A DNA stretch of 64,000 bases from CAVQFB01 sp963711675 (GTDB lineage Bacteria; Acidobacteriota; Terriglobia; Terriglobales; Acidobacteriaceae), in NCBI GenBank assembly GCA_963711675.1, contig CAVQFB010000004.1, forward strand, positions 310,001 through 374,000, given 5' to 3'. Position 1 is the first letter of the stretch, and each line of letters begins with the position of its first letter. The position numbers and the translations under genes are program-made. Shown piece by piece: positions 1 to 9,135 of this stretch. The notes beneath the pieces were generated by a model. The model saw only the letters and a program-made list of their open reading frames with translations. It was not told the origin of the DNA and searched no databases.

Positions 1-1939
1 GAGTCGTGTCGTGCGGATACATCTGGCTCCACTCTCCATAGACGCCTATTGCCTTGTCCAGATCCAGCGTCACCTCGTCATAGTAGTGGGCCTGGATATA
101 AAACTTTTCCCGTTCGCTGGCCCGTTCCCGCAGATCGTAGGCTTTCTTGAGCGCTTCGACCCCCTCTTTGGAGGCGCCAAGATTCAACTGCGCCACACCT
201 AACGTCGCGTATGCCATGGCGAAATTGGGGTCCAGTTCCACCGCCCGCTTCAGATGCGGAATGGCGTTGGCATCGTTCGTCTTCTGATGCTCTGCCTGCC
301 CCATGCTGAACGCTTGCAGCGCTTCCAGCGACGAAGTCGTCGCCTGCTCCAGCGGCTTCGCGAATTGCTGCACCGACGCCAGCGACTCGCCCATCTTCTG
401 CCGCAGGTGGGACGCCGCTTCGTCCAGCGACTTCAGCACCTGTTCCTTGCTGTTGGCCTCCGCCTGCTCCCTGGCCAGCGACTCGCCCGATTGCGCATTC
501 ACCGCAGCCAGCGTGATTACGTACTGATTGCCCAGGCTGGCAATCGACTCCGTCAGCATCGCTTTCACGCCCTGGCGCAAGCAAATTTCCCGGCCCACAT
601 CACTCGTGACCCGCTCGTCCGGCTTGCGTCCCATGAACCGAAGCGCCTCGCGAACTTTTGGTTCCGGCATCAGGTTCAGGTATGGCGACTGCTCCAGTTG
701 CACCGCCAGCGCCTGCTTCAGAGTTCCGTCGAACACCGGATCACCCGTTGTGTTCACGAAGTCCGTCACCAGGATCGAATCCTTCTCCGTGATCGCCCTT
801 GCCTTGCGTGTGTATAAAAGACCGAAAACTCCAGCGATCACAACCACTGCCGCCGCAAGTCCATACCATAGTTTCCGGCGCTGCGCAGGCTGGCTCGCTG
901 CCGATACGGTTCCACTGCCCGCGGCCGCCACAGCGACGGCGGGTACGCTTCCTGCCGATGCCGCCTGTACCATCGGTACCGCCTGCGAACTTCCCGACGG
1001 CCTTGACGACGGCACCGGTGCCGCCAACGCAGGGCTCGAATCCGCGACCGGAACGCTCCTGCTCGAATCCGTCTCCCGCTTCAACCGTTTCAGGTCCGCC
1101 CGCATGTCCGACGCGTGCTGATATCGGAGCTCCCGATCCTTCTCGAGCGCCTTATTGATGATGCGTTCCAGCTCCAGCGGCAGATCGGGATTCAGCCGTA
1201 CCGGCGCTACCGGCGCCCGGTTCAAAATCGCTTCGAAAATGATCGCGGTACTGTCTCCTCGGAATGGCACCATCGCCGTCGCCATCTCATAAAGCACCGC
1301 ACCGAATGAGAAGAGATCGGTCCGCGCATCCAGTTCCTTGGCCTTCGCCTGTTCCGGCGACATGTACGCCACCGTCCCAATCGCCGACCCGGGACTCGTG
1401 AGGTTCTCCGCCGCCATTGTTCCGGAATTCGTGTTCAGCGCCGCCACCTGGCTCGCCGAGCTCTTTGCCGCCGCCACCTTCGCCAGACCAAAATCCAGAA
1501 TCTTCGCGTGTCCCCGCTTGGTCACGAAGATGTTCGCCGGCTTGATGTCGCGATGGACAATGCCTTCACTGTGTGCCGCATCCAGCGCATCGGCAATCTC
1601 GATCGCCAGCGCCAGCAAAGTTTCCACTTCCAGCGGGCGCCCCGTGATCATGTGTTTCAGCGTCACACCGTCCAGATACTCCATGGCGATGAACGCCTGC
1701 CCATGCTGATCGTCGATTTCGTAAATTGTGCAGATATTGGGGTGATTCAGCGCAGAAGCGGCCTTGGCCTCCCGCTGGAAGCGGCTCAGGGCTTGGGGAT
1801 CTCTGGCAACGTCGTCGGGCAGGAACTTCAGCGCAACGAACCGGTCCAGTTTGATGTCCTGGGCCTTATAGACCACACCCATCCCGCCGCCACCGAGCTT
1901 CTCCACAACCCGGTAGTGCGAGATAGTCTCGCCAATCAT
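1..1939 (-). CDS. PknB-type Ser/Thr protein kinase with TPR sensor region (3' end outside window)
   Basis: Membrane Ser/Thr kinase; about 646 codons lie in the window and the C-terminus runs off the left edge. From the ATG at 1939 the protein opens MIGETISHYRVVEKLGGGGM, a glycine-rich loop, followed by VALKFLP with the ATP lysine, HRDIKPANIF (catalytic loop), DFGLAK and AYMSPEQ. A single membrane segment lies near residues 355-375. The extracytoplasmic part begins with the 'VTDFVNTTGDPVFDGTLKQAL' type module and continues into TPR-like repeats. It is a close paralogue of the kinases at 3252 and 57977. No Shine-Dalgarno precedes the ATG, but a strong promoter does (next entry). The signal sensed and the substrates are unknown. 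Confidence 0.93.
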   Translation of the reverse strand, partial: MIGETISHYRVVEKLGGGGMGVVYKAQDIKLDRFVALKFLPDDVARDPQALSRFQREAKAASALNHPNICTIYEIDDQHGQAFIAMEYLDGVTLKHMITGRPLEVETLLALAIEIADALDAAHSEGIVHRDIKPANIFVTKRGHAKILDFGLAKVAAAKSSASQVAALNTNSGTMAAENLTSPGSAIGTVAYMSPEQAKAKELDARTDLFSFGAVLYEMATAMVPFRGDSTAIIFEAILNRAPVAPVRLNPDLPLELERIINKALEKDRELRYQHASDMRADLKRLKRETDSSRSVPVADSSPALAAPVPSSRPSGSSQAVPMVQAASAGSVPAVAVAAAGSGTVSAASQPAQRRKLWYGLAAAVVVIAGVFGLLYTRKARAITEKDSILVTDFVNTTGDPVFDGTLKQALAVQLEQSPYLNLMPEPKVREALRFMGRKPDERVTSDVGREICLRQGVKAMLTESIASLGNQYVITLAAVNAQSGESLAREQAEANSKEQVLKSLDEAASHLRQKMGESLASVQQFAKPLEQATTSSLEALQAFSMGQAEHQKTNDANAIPHLKRAVELDPNFAMAYATLGVAQLNLGASKEGVEALKKAYDLRERASEREKFYIQAHYYDEVTLDLDKAIGVYGEWSQMYPHDTT

Positions 1940-1948
1940 AGGCCACGA

Positions 1949-1978
1949 ATCTTACGTGCCGCCAACCAGCCAAGTCAA
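1949..1978 (-). promoter_or_regulatory. Near-leaderless sigma-70 promoter of the 1939 kinase
   Basis: On the minus strand TTGACT (1973-1978), an 18-bp spacer and TAAGAT (1949-1954) precede the kinase ATG. Only 9 nt separate the -10 box from the ATG, so transcription should start 2-3 nt before the start codon. The same design, including the extended TTGACTTG, precedes the paralogous kinases at 3252 and 57977. Confidence 0.7.
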
Positions 1979-2142
1979 CGAAGCGCCAGGCGCGTCGGGT
2001 GCACACCTTCGCCGCTTGCCCGTCCTCCCCGGCCGCCATTCCGTGAAAGTGCCCATAGACGATCCCAGCGGCATGGCCGCTTGCGTCACGAAGGTTACGA
2101 TGGCACCCCAGTCTTTCTGAACATGCGATCTCCGGGGGCGAC

Positions 2143-3060
2143 CTAGTCTGCCGCCTCCGCCTCTCCCACCGCCTCCAGCGTCCGCGCTCCCTCTCGGCCC
2201 CACAGATGCACCGTCACCACTCCTGCCAGCGCAATCGCGCCCCCAACCAGCGACAGCCCGCGCGGCACCTCACCCAGCCAGATCCACGCGATGAAGATCG
2301 CCAGCACCGGATTAACAAAGAGATAACTCGACGTTCTCCCCGCCGGTCCGTGCGACAGCACATACGCCCACGCCACGTACGCGATCGCGCCCGGGAAAAT
2401 TCCCAGATAGATAACCGCCAGAGTGCTGGGCATCGCTGCACGCGTGATCGCGTGACCCAGCCCGCCGCTGAACGGCAGCATGAACAATGTTCCGAACCAG
2501 ATCGTGTACGCGGTGAATTCCAGCGCGTTGTACCGGTCCTGATACTGCTTCAGGACGACCATGTAAATCGCCGAGCTCAGCGCCGCCGCAAGAATAAAGA
2601 GTGCTTGCGGAGACAGGCGAATCCCTTCGCCCTCACCGCTCGCAATCAGCGAGACGCCGGTGAAACTCACGAATACGCCCAACCATCCGAGAACCGTCAA
2701 TCGTTCGCGCAGGAAAAACCTGGCGAGCAGCGCCGTCCAGATCGGCACCGATGCGATCAGCAGGCTGGCCGCGCCCGCCACAACCCGTGTCTCGCCGTAG
2801 TTCAGTGCCAGGTTGTAGAAGCTGACGCCGAGGATCCCGATCACGATGAGTCCGGGCAGGTCGCGCACGGCCGGACGCCGGAAGTGCGCCAGGCCGGCAT
2901 AGACGGCCAACACCAGCGACGCCGTCAGAAACCGGAACACCGCCAGTTGCCCAGGCGAGTAGGCCCTCAAGCCCGCGCGGATGCCGGCATACGCCGACGC
3001 CCACAGGAGCATGGTCGCGCCCAGCGCCAACACCACTCGGGTTGTGAAGCGGGATGGCAT
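2143..3060 (-). CDS. EamA/DMT-family transporter
   Basis: Inner-membrane permease of the drug/metabolite transporter superfamily, about 305 residues. Ten hydrophobic segments are visible as two EamA repeats (residues about 10-140 and 155-285); the first opens LWASAYAGIRAGL and the second carries the conserved end PVLAIFIAWIWLGE. The ATG at 3060 is preferred over an in-frame GTG at 3066; a TAGAAT box 9 nt before the ATG suggests another leaderless transcript, though without a good -35. The substrate cannot be told from sequence; relatives export amino acids or nucleotide-type metabolites. It stands alone, divergent from the kinase at 3252. A second, distinct member of the family is at 9831. 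Confidence 0.93.
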   Translation of the reverse strand: MPSRFTTRVVLALGATMLLWASAYAGIRAGLRAYSPGQLAVFRFLTASLVLAVYAGLAHFRRPAVRDLPGLIVIGILGVSFYNLALNYGETRVVAGAASLLIASVPIWTALLARFFLRERLTVLGWLGVFVSFTGVSLIASGEGEGIRLSPQALFILAAALSSAIYMVVLKQYQDRYNALEFTAYTIWFGTLFMLPFSGGLGHAITRAAMPSTLAVIYLGIFPGAIAYVAWAYVLSHGPAGRTSSYLFVNPVLAIFIAWIWLGEVPRGLSLVGGAIALAGVVTVHLWGREGARTLEAVGEAEAAD

Positions 3061-3211
3061 CCCCACGGCATTCTAACTGGGAAAAGCGACGAGGCGTCTC
3101 TCCGCTCAAGGATCATCGTAACCGTCAGGCAATCCCATCCTGAGCCAAACCTGGGCGGAGAAGGTCTACTTCTGCAGGTAAATTCAGCCACTCCCTCGCT
3201 GCGCGCTTTCA

Positions 3212-3240
3212 TTGACTTGCTCTCGCCTCCCGCCTAATAT
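3212..3240 (+). promoter_or_regulatory. Consensus-like promoter of the 3252 kinase, near-leaderless
   Basis: TTGACT (3212-3217), a 17-bp spacer and TAATAT (3235-3240) lie directly before the kinase gene. The gap to the ATG at 3252 is 11 nt, giving a predicted leader of about 3-5 nt. There is no Shine-Dalgarno. The same TTGACTTG element stands before the two paralogous kinases. Confidence 0.75.
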
Positions 3241-3251
3241 TGCCCGACTCC

Positions 3252-6215
3252 ATGATTGGCAAAACCATCTCCCACTATCGCATCGTTGAGAGGCTCGGTG
3301 GCGGTGGCATGGGTGTGGTTTACAAGGCAGAGGACTCCCGCCTTCACCGCTTTGTCGCGCTCAAGTTTTTGCCGCCAGAGGTAGCTGGAGACCCTCAAGC
3401 TCTGGCCCGTTTCCAGCGCGAGGCACAGGCGGCGTCCGCCCTGAACCATCCCAGCATCTGCACCATCCATGACATCGGTGAGCAGGATGGGCAGGCGTTC
3501 ATCGTCATGGAATTCCTGGATGGCGAGACGCTAAAGCACCACATTGCGGGTCGGCCGCTGGAAATGAGCGTTCTCCTGTCGCTGGCGATTTCTATTGCCG
3601 ATGCGCTGGATGCGGCGCATTCCGCAGGCATCATTCACCGCGACATCAAACCGGCCAACCTGTTTGTGACCAAGCGCGGGCACGCGAAGATTCTTGACTT
3701 CGGCTTGGCCAAGATGAGGATCGAAAGCGGAGGCAAGGCGGATGCTTCCGGTCCCACGGCCGGTGTGAGCGATCATCACCTCACCAGTCCGGGCACAGCC
3801 CTGGGCACAGTGGCTTACATGTCGCCCGAGCAAGTTTTGGGAAAGCCGCTGGACGCACGCACCGATCTGTTTTCGTTTGGAGCGGTGTTGTATGAGATGG
3901 CAACGGGCGTAGTGCCCTTTACCGGGGAGACCTCGGGCGCGATTTTTGACGCCATTCTGCACAAGGCTCCAACGGCCCCGGTCCGCCTCAACCGGGAAGC
4001 GCCCGCGGAGCTGGAACGCATCATCAACCGTGCGTTGGAGAAAGACCGCGAATTGCGCTACCAGCACGCTTCCGAGATGAAAGCCGAGCTGATGCGGCTG
4101 AAGCGAGACACAGACTCCGCGACCAACCGGTCCGGTTCTGGGCTGGCAGCCAATGCGGAGGAGCAGGCCGCAGGGGGAGCGTCCGTCGATCGGGCCCGGT
4201 CGGCAAGTGCGGTCGCGCCGATAAAGTCGTCGGGGACTGCGCCGAAGTTGCCGTCCGAGGCGCCGCCTATAGCTGAGAAAAGCGCTCGAGGGAAGCTTCT
4301 GGCTGTCGTTGCGGCGCTTGTGATCGCCGGAGCGATCGGGGGCGGCCTGTACTGGAATTCGCATCGCGCTCCCAAGCTCACCGACAAAGACAAGGTGGTT
4401 ATCGCAGACTTCACCAACTCCACCGGCGACACCAGTTTTGACGACACGCTCAAGCAGGCGCTCTCGGTCAGCCTGGCGCAGTCTCCTTTTTTGAATATCG
4501 TGTCGGATCAGGAAGTGAGCGAAACGCTGAAGATGATGGGCCGCCAGCCGAGCGATCGCCTCACCAGGGAAGTGGCTCGAGAGATCTGCCAGCGTACCTC
4601 CAGCAAAGCGATGCTCGCCGGTTCGATCGGTCAGGTCGGCAGCCGCTACAACCTCATCCTGGGCGCCGTAAATTGTGCGAACGGGGATTCCCTGGCCAGC
4701 GTGCAAGCGGAAGTACCTGACAAGGACCACGTGCTGGGCCAGCTCGGGCAGCTCGGAACGCAGATGCGCGAGAAGCTGGGCGAATCGCTCAGCACCATCC
4801 AGAAATATGACGCGCCCCTGCAGTCCGCCACGACATCTTCGCTGGAAGCGCTGAAAGCATACTCCCAGGGAGTGAAGATTCGTTTAGCCGGAAATTCCGG
4901 ACCGGAGATCTCCTACTACAAGCGCGCCATTGAACTTGATCCCAATTTTGCCAGCGCCTACCTGGCCCTCGGTGTGGCCTACTCCAATCTCGGCGAGATC
5001 GGTGTTTCCAACGAAAACATTGCCAAGGCTTACGAGCTGCGGAATCGCGTAAGCGAACGGGAGCGATTTCACATCGAGGCAGATTACCACCAGTTCGTGA
5101 CGGGGAATGTCGAGAAGTCACGCCAGGCGTTCGCGGAATGGGGCCAGGCGTATCCACGAGATTTCACACCCTACCTCGACCTGGGTGTCATTGACCAGTT
5201 CCAGGGGCGATACGACCAGGCCATCAAGGACACTCTGGAAGCGAAGCGGGTAGCCCCCGATCAGGCCCTGAGCTATGGAAATCTCGTCGGAAGTTACTTC
5301 CTGGCTAATCGCATGGATGAAGCCAAGGCTGAGTATCAGAGGGCGGTCGCCGAGAAATCCGAAAACTCGGTTCTGCACTCGAATATGTACGCCGTAGCTT
5401 TTCTCGAGGGCGACAAAGCCGAGATGAATCGGCAAGTAGCATGGGCAAGCGGCAAGCAGGGATCGGAGGACCAGCTTCTCTCCATTTCTTCTGACACCGA
5501 GGCGTATTACGGCCGAATGGGAAAAGCGCGCGAAATCTCGCGGCGCGCCGTGGATGCGGCCAAGCGCAACGACCAGAAAGAAACGGCTGTCCTGTGGCAG
5601 ATGAATGCGGCATTGCGTGAAGCCGAGATCGGGAATGTGGTCGAGGCTAAAAGACTGGCTGCTGACGCCATAGCTTTGGCATCGGAGCACGATTCGCAGA
5701 TTCTGGGTGCCTTGAGCCTCGCGCGGGCAGGCGATACGACGCAGGCCGCAAAGATGGCCGATGAACTGGCAAAACGCTATCCCGAGGATACGCTGGTGAA
5801 CAGCTACTGGCTGCCCAGCATCCGGGCCAGCCTTGAAATCAGCCGCAACAATCCGGCGAAAGCCCTGGAAGTTTTGCAGGCTGTGGGTCCATACGAGTTC
5901 GGCGCCCCCACTCCATCACCGAATGTGCAGGCGATGATGTGTCCCACCTACGTGCGGGCGCAGGCATACATGGCCATGAAGAAGGGCAAGGAAGCAGCGG
6001 CTGAATATCAGAAGATCATCGACCACCGCGCCCTCGTCGCGAATTTCATTACCGGCTCGCTCGCGCACCTCGGACTGGGGCGTGCTTACGCTCTTGCGGG
6101 GGACGGCGCCCAAGCGAAAACGGCCTACCAGGATTTCTTCGCCCTCTGGAAAGACGCCGACCCCGATATCCCTATCCTGAAAGAAGCCAAGTCAGAGTAC
6201 GCGAAACTGCAGTAG
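3252..6215 (+). CDS. PknB-type Ser/Thr protein kinase with TPR C-terminus
   Basis: Receptor-type Ser/Thr kinase of 987 residues. The kinase domain (residues about 8-275) shows GGGGMGVVYKAED, VALKFLPPE, HRDIKPANLF, DFGLAKM and AYMSPEQ. A Pro/Ser-rich linker and one membrane span (about 349-370, LLAVVAALVIAGAIGGG) follow. The outer part starts KVVIADFTNSTGDTSFDDTL, a FlgO/TolB-N-like module, and ends in a long TPR superhelix (about 530-985; for example ELDPNFASAYLALGVAYSNL). The start is ATG 3252, matching the paralogues' MIGxTISHYR opening; a TTG 12 nt upstream is in frame but lies on the -10 box. Ligand and targets are unknown. Confidence 0.95.
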   Translation: MIGKTISHYRIVERLGGGGMGVVYKAEDSRLHRFVALKFLPPEVAGDPQALARFQREAQAASALNHPSICTIHDIGEQDGQAFIVMEFLDGETLKHHIAGRPLEMSVLLSLAISIADALDAAHSAGIIHRDIKPANLFVTKRGHAKILDFGLAKMRIESGGKADASGPTAGVSDHHLTSPGTALGTVAYMSPEQVLGKPLDARTDLFSFGAVLYEMATGVVPFTGETSGAIFDAILHKAPTAPVRLNREAPAELERIINRALEKDRELRYQHASEMKAELMRLKRDTDSATNRSGSGLAANAEEQAAGGASVDRARSASAVAPIKSSGTAPKLPSEAPPIAEKSARGKLLAVVAALVIAGAIGGGLYWNSHRAPKLTDKDKVVIADFTNSTGDTSFDDTLKQALSVSLAQSPFLNIVSDQEVSETLKMMGRQPSDRLTREVAREICQRTSSKAMLAGSIGQVGSRYNLILGAVNCANGDSLASVQAEVPDKDHVLGQLGQLGTQMREKLGESLSTIQKYDAPLQSATTSSLEALKAYSQGVKIRLAGNSGPEISYYKRAIELDPNFASAYLALGVAYSNLGEIGVSNENIAKAYELRNRVSERERFHIEADYHQFVTGNVEKSRQAFAEWGQAYPRDFTPYLDLGVIDQFQGRYDQAIKDTLEAKRVAPDQALSYGNLVGSYFLANRMDEAKAEYQRAVAEKSENSVLHSNMYAVAFLEGDKAEMNRQVAWASGKQGSEDQLLSISSDTEAYYGRMGKAREISRRAVDAAKRNDQKETAVLWQMNAALREAEIGNVVEAKRLAADAIALASEHDSQILGALSLARAGDTTQAAKMADELAKRYPEDTLVNSYWLPSIRASLEISRNNPAKALEVLQAVGPYEFGAPTPSPNVQAMMCPTYVRAQAYMAMKKGKEAAAEYQKIIDHRALVANFITGSLAHLGLGRAYALAGDGAQAKTAYQDFFALWKDADPDIPILKEAKSEYAKLQ

Positions 6216-6362
6216 GCGGGGATCGGCGGGCTGATCCCGCGACGTATCCTCGATGCAAAATCCGCGAGAGAGCGCACAGGGATTCATCCTGCCCAATCGG
6301 GCTCTTGGTCACGGGTTGGGATGGCCCACTTTTTCGCGTCCGTGAAGCTTTGCCGCGACGTC

Positions 6363-6716
6363 GAAGAGCGGGCCTTCAGGCCCGCGTCAGGCGCTCTCAT
6401 TTCATCTATGACCCGCGCGAGGGAGCGTAGCGGAAGGAGCGGGAAACGTGGCGTTGGGAGCCACTGTGGAAGAGCGGCCCTTTAGGGCCGCGTTAGGCGC
6501 ATTCCCGACGAGGCCTTTAGGCCTTGTGTTCCGGTTTTGACTCAGACGCTGTACGTTTGGGATTTTTCGTGGAAGATTGGGCCTTCAGGTCCGCGTCAGA
6601 CGCTCTCTCATTTTATCTATGACACGCGCCAGGCAGCGCAACGTAGGGAGCGCGAAACGTGGCGTTGGGAGCCACCGTGGAAGAGCGGCCCTGTAGGGCC
6701 GCGTTAGGCGCTTATC
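6363..6716 (+). repeat. REP/BIME-like cluster: two ~140-bp direct copies with GC-rich palindromes
   Basis: The 490-bp gap between the kinase and the RAYT relic carries two direct copies of a unit (about 6363-6500 and 6572-6713). Each unit begins with a GGGCCTTCAGGCCC-type palindrome (degenerate in the second copy) and ends with GGCCCTTTAGGGCC or GGCCCTGTAGGGCC, joined by a shared core containing CGAAACGTGGCGTTGGGAGC or its near match. Paired palindromes next to a RAYT gene are the usual REPtron layout. No gene is seen in 6216-6703. Confidence 0.75.
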
Positions 6717-7012
6717 ATGATGGGCTTTAGCCCCCGTGGAATCGGATCGAGCGTCCATGCCTTGCTCGCCGACGAATAGCGATACGCTTCCGCTCGCTCC
6801 GAGAGCCCTGCCCGCACCGGATTAAGCCAGATGTACTCCCTATGATTCTGGTAATCCTCGAAATTACGGACCCGATGATTGCTGAAGCCGGCTTGCCAAA
6901 CCGGAAACCGAGATTTCAGACGAAACGAAAACCCTCCTTTGATGAACTGAACCGCCCGTTCGAGAGAAATCTCGGAAGCTGGTTTGATGAGCGCGTGCAC
7001 ATGATCGGGCAT
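6704..7012 (-). CDS. REP-associated tyrosine transposase (RAYT), 5'-truncated
   Basis: Y1-family HUH single-strand transposase of the RAYT group. The HUH motif is seen as MPDHVHALI and the tyrosine region as REYIWLNPVRAGL. Translation upstream of the ATG continues in frame as SYLLHEFVI, which is normal RAYT sequence, until it runs into the end of the MOSC gene at about 7047. So roughly the first 50 residues of the usual 150-200 are missing, and the ATG at 7012 is only the first methionine left. Probably inactive. It borders the palindromic cluster at 6363-6716, whose repeats it or a relative would have mobilised. Confidence 0.75.
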   Translation of the reverse strand: MPDHVHALIKPASEISLERAVQFIKGGFSFRLKSRFPVWQAGFSNHRVRNFEDYQNHREYIWLNPVRAGLSERAEAYRYSSASKAWTLDPIPRGLKPIMISA

Positions 7013-7046
7013 GATGACGAACTCGTGCAGCAGATACGAGCCCGCC

Positions 7047-7505
7047 CTACTCGCTGACGGTATCGCCCACGCGGATAGTTCCTTCTTTCAGAATCTGGGC
7101 GCGCAGGCCTCCGCGATGGCGCAGGGACTTCATGACGGGCTGCTGCGTCAGCGCTTCCAGGTGACTGCAGGGTTCGCAGAGGCGAATGCCGCGGATGAGG
7201 ACGTCACCGATGCGGAATTCGCGTCCGACGAGGTGGTTCAGCGGCACGCCGCGCGTGACCAGGTTGCGCCGCGCGTCGCCGGGAGCGAGTTCGACTTTGT
7301 ATTCGGTCTTGATCGCTTCGATGGCTTCGGCCTCGATCAGGGTGAGCTCGAAAGCAGGCTCGGGTTTGTAGAAGGTGCCCTGCTTGAGGGCGTAGCGGTC
7401 TCCTTCGAGCCCGACTCCGGGGATGGCGTGGACCTCGTCAACGGCGTGCGTCGGTTCCTTGGCGGCCGGGGCAATGTGAATCGAGTCGACGGTTCCGGTG
7501 AACAT
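7047..7505 (-). CDS. MOSC domain-containing protein
   Basis: Small stand-alone MOSC protein of 152 residues, the fold of the molybdenum-cofactor sulfurase C-terminus. Visible family features are the opening GTVDSIHIAPAAKEP, EVHAIPGVGLEGDRYAL, the ELTLIEAEAIEAI region, and the conserved cysteine in IRLCEPCSHLE. MOSC proteins bind sulfur or Moco and are thought to move sulfur to metal centres or to handle N-hydroxylated substrates; which applies here is unknown. The stop codon lies where the RAYT relic is cut off. REP palindromes follow at 7551-7681 on the upstream side. Confidence 0.9.
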   Translation of the reverse strand: MFTGTVDSIHIAPAAKEPTHAVDEVHAIPGVGLEGDRYALKQGTFYKPEPAFELTLIEAEAIEAIKTEYKVELAPGDARRNLVTRGVPLNHLVGREFRIGDVLIRGIRLCEPCSHLEALTQQPVMKSLRHRGGLRAQILKEGTIRVGDTVSE

Positions 7506-7515
7506 GGGTACAACC

Positions 7516-7681
7516 TCGGGGCTAAAGCCCCTGTCTCTTAATTAGCCGGTGGCGGCACGCCTGAAGGCGTGCCCTCCCGAGTCGAGGCTGCCGCGAACGG
7601 TCAGGCAGTCATGTATCCCACCCTTTCGCAAAGAACGCGAAAGAATGGGGCACCCCGGCGGCACGCCTGAAGGCGTGCCCT
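7516..7681 (+). repeat. REP palindromes between MOSC and aminotransferase genes
   Basis: Two exact copies of a 25-bp sequence holding the palindrome GGCACGCCTGAAGGCGTGCC lie at 7551-7575 and 7657-7681. A third palindrome, GGGGCTAAAGCCCC, lies about 7517-7531. They belong to the same general class as the cluster at 6.4-6.7 kb but are a different sequence type. No gene is seen in 7506-7770. Confidence 0.75.
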
Positions 7682-7731
7682 GATACGAACCCCGACAGGA
7701 CGACGTCACCTAACAAAAATCTCAATCAAAG

Positions 7732-7757
7732 AAAAAAGGCGGACAAGAGTGTCCGCC
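7732..7757 (-). terminator. Rho-independent terminator of the aminotransferase gene
   Basis: Read on the minus strand, GGCGGAC, a 6-nt loop and GTCCGCC form a perfect 7-bp stem followed at once by six T. It lies 13 bp after the stop codon of the 7771-9135 gene. Confidence 0.9.
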
Positions 7758-7770
7758 CCACACGTTTTAG

Positions 7771-9135
7771 TTAGTGCGTTTCTTTTGCGACGATCGTGAT
7801 GCACTCTTCGAGCACGTCGATCGCGACATCAGCTTCATCTTTGGTGACGACGAGCGGCGGCGCGAGGCGGATGGTGCTCGGGCCGCAGCCGAGGAAGAGA
7901 ATGCCGCGCTCGAAGGCGAGTTCGACGATGCGATCGCGCCCGGCAGCGCCGTATTCCTTGGTCTGCTGGTCTTTGACGATCTCGACGCCGAGCATGAGGC
8001 CGCGTCCGCGCACGTCGCCGACGATCGTGAACTTCTTCGTCCAGTCTGCCATGCGCTTCAGCATGTGATTGCCGACTTCGGTCGAGTTGCCGAGCAGGCC
8101 TTCCTTCTCGATCACGTCGAGCGTGGCCATCGCGGCCGCGATGCGAAACCGGATTGCCGCCGAAGGTCGACGCGTGCGAGCCGGGAACCCAGTCCATGAT
8201 TTCGGCGCGGTCGTGATGACAGCGCTGAGCGGCATGCCTGATGCGATGCCCTTGGCGCTGCAGACGATGTCAGGATGCACGCCGGTGTGCTCGACTGCCC
8301 ACCACTTGCCGGTGCGGCCGACGCCGCTCTGGACTTCGTCGACGACCAGCAGGATGCCGTGCTTGTCGCAGATGCGGCGCAGTTCCTGCATGAAGACGGT
8401 GGGAGCGACCACGTAGCCGCCCTCGCCCTGGATAGGCTCGACGAAGATGGCCGCGACTTCCTCGGGAGGAAGCGTGGTCTTGAAGAGCTTGTCCTCGATG
8501 AAGCGGGCGCAGCCGAGCGCGAAAGCGTCTGCCTGTTGCGAGCCGCCTTCGCAGCCGCGATAGACGTCGGGATAGCGGATGTGCGTCACGCCGGGAACCA
8601 GCGGCGCGAACCGGCGCTTCTGCTGCGGCTTCGACGCGGTGAGTGACAGCGCGCCCATGGTGCGTCCGTGGAACGCTCCGTAAAAGGCGATGATGTTCTG
8701 CCGCTTGGTGTGATAGCGGGAGAGCTTCAGCGCGGTCTCGATGGCCTCGGCGCCGGAGTTGCCGTAGTAGACGCGATGCGGGCCGGGCATGGGAGCGATC
8801 TTCGACAGCCGCTCGGCGAGCGCCGGCATCTGTTCGTAGTAGAAGTCGGTGCCCGACATGTGGATCAGCTCCGCGGCCTGCTTCTGGATGGCGGCGACAA
8901 CCTCGGGGTGGCAGTGCCCGGTCGACGTCACCGCGATCCCGGCGGAGAAGTCGAAGAACTCGTTGCCGTCGACGTCTTCGACGACGATGCCGCGGCCACG
9001 CTTGGCGACCAGCGGGTAGGAACGGGTGTAAGACGGCGAAATGTACTTTTCATCGCCCGCGAGAACGCGCTTCGCGTTGGGGCCGGGCAGTGCGGTCTTG
9101 ATCTTGGGGCCGGCGACTAGAGTCTTGGTTGGCAT
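7771..9135 (-). CDS. Class III aminotransferase (acetylornithine/4-aminobutyrate type)
   Basis: PLP-dependent omega-aminotransferase of 454 residues. Seen: DVDGNEFFDFSAGIAV, NSGAEAIETALKLSRY, YGAFHGRTMGALSLT, VDEVQSGVGRTG (cofactor aspartate) and the Schiff-base lysine in CSAKGIASGMPL. Family members act on ornithine, acetylornithine, 4-aminobutyrate or beta-alanine; the substrate is unresolved. An AGGAGG stands about 5 nt before the ATG and a terminator follows the stop. Odd: residues about 308-330 read as nonsense (WTGFPARTRRPSAAIRFR), while the neighbouring frame reads IMDWVPGSHASTFGGNPVS, the expected motif with the phosphate-binding Thr. Two compensating indels near 8208 and 8150 explain this. 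Confidence 0.93.
   Translation of the reverse strand: MPTKTLVAGPKIKTALPGPNAKRVLAGDEKYISPSYTRSYPLVAKRGRGIVVEDVDGNEFFDFSAGIAVTSTGHCHPEVVAAIQKQAAELIHMSGTDFYYEQMPALAERLSKIAPMPGPHRVYYGNSGAEAIETALKLSRYHTKRQNIIAFYGAFHGRTMGALSLTASKPQQKRRFAPLVPGVTHIRYPDVYRGCEGGSQQADAFALGCARFIEDKLFKTTLPPEEVAAIFVEPIQGEGGYVVAPTVFMQELRRICDKHGILLVVDEVQSGVGRTGKWWAVEHTGVHPDIVCSAKGIASGMPLSAVITTAPKSWTGFPARTRRPSAAIRFRIAAAMATLDVIEKEGLLGNSTEVGNHMLKRMADWTKKFTIVGDVRGRGLMLGVEIVKDQQTKEYGAAGRDRIVELAFERGILFLGCGPSTIRLAPPLVVTKDEADVAIDVLEECITIVAKETH

Noticed and set aside
2206..3237. 343-codon plus-strand frame opposite the EamA gene
   Set aside because: Arg/Gln/His-rich antisense shadow of a real transporter; no ribosome site or domain.
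3531..4730. 399-codon minus-strand frame opposite the kinase at 3252
   Set aside because: Antisense shadow of a GC-rich gene with clear kinase motifs on the plus strand.
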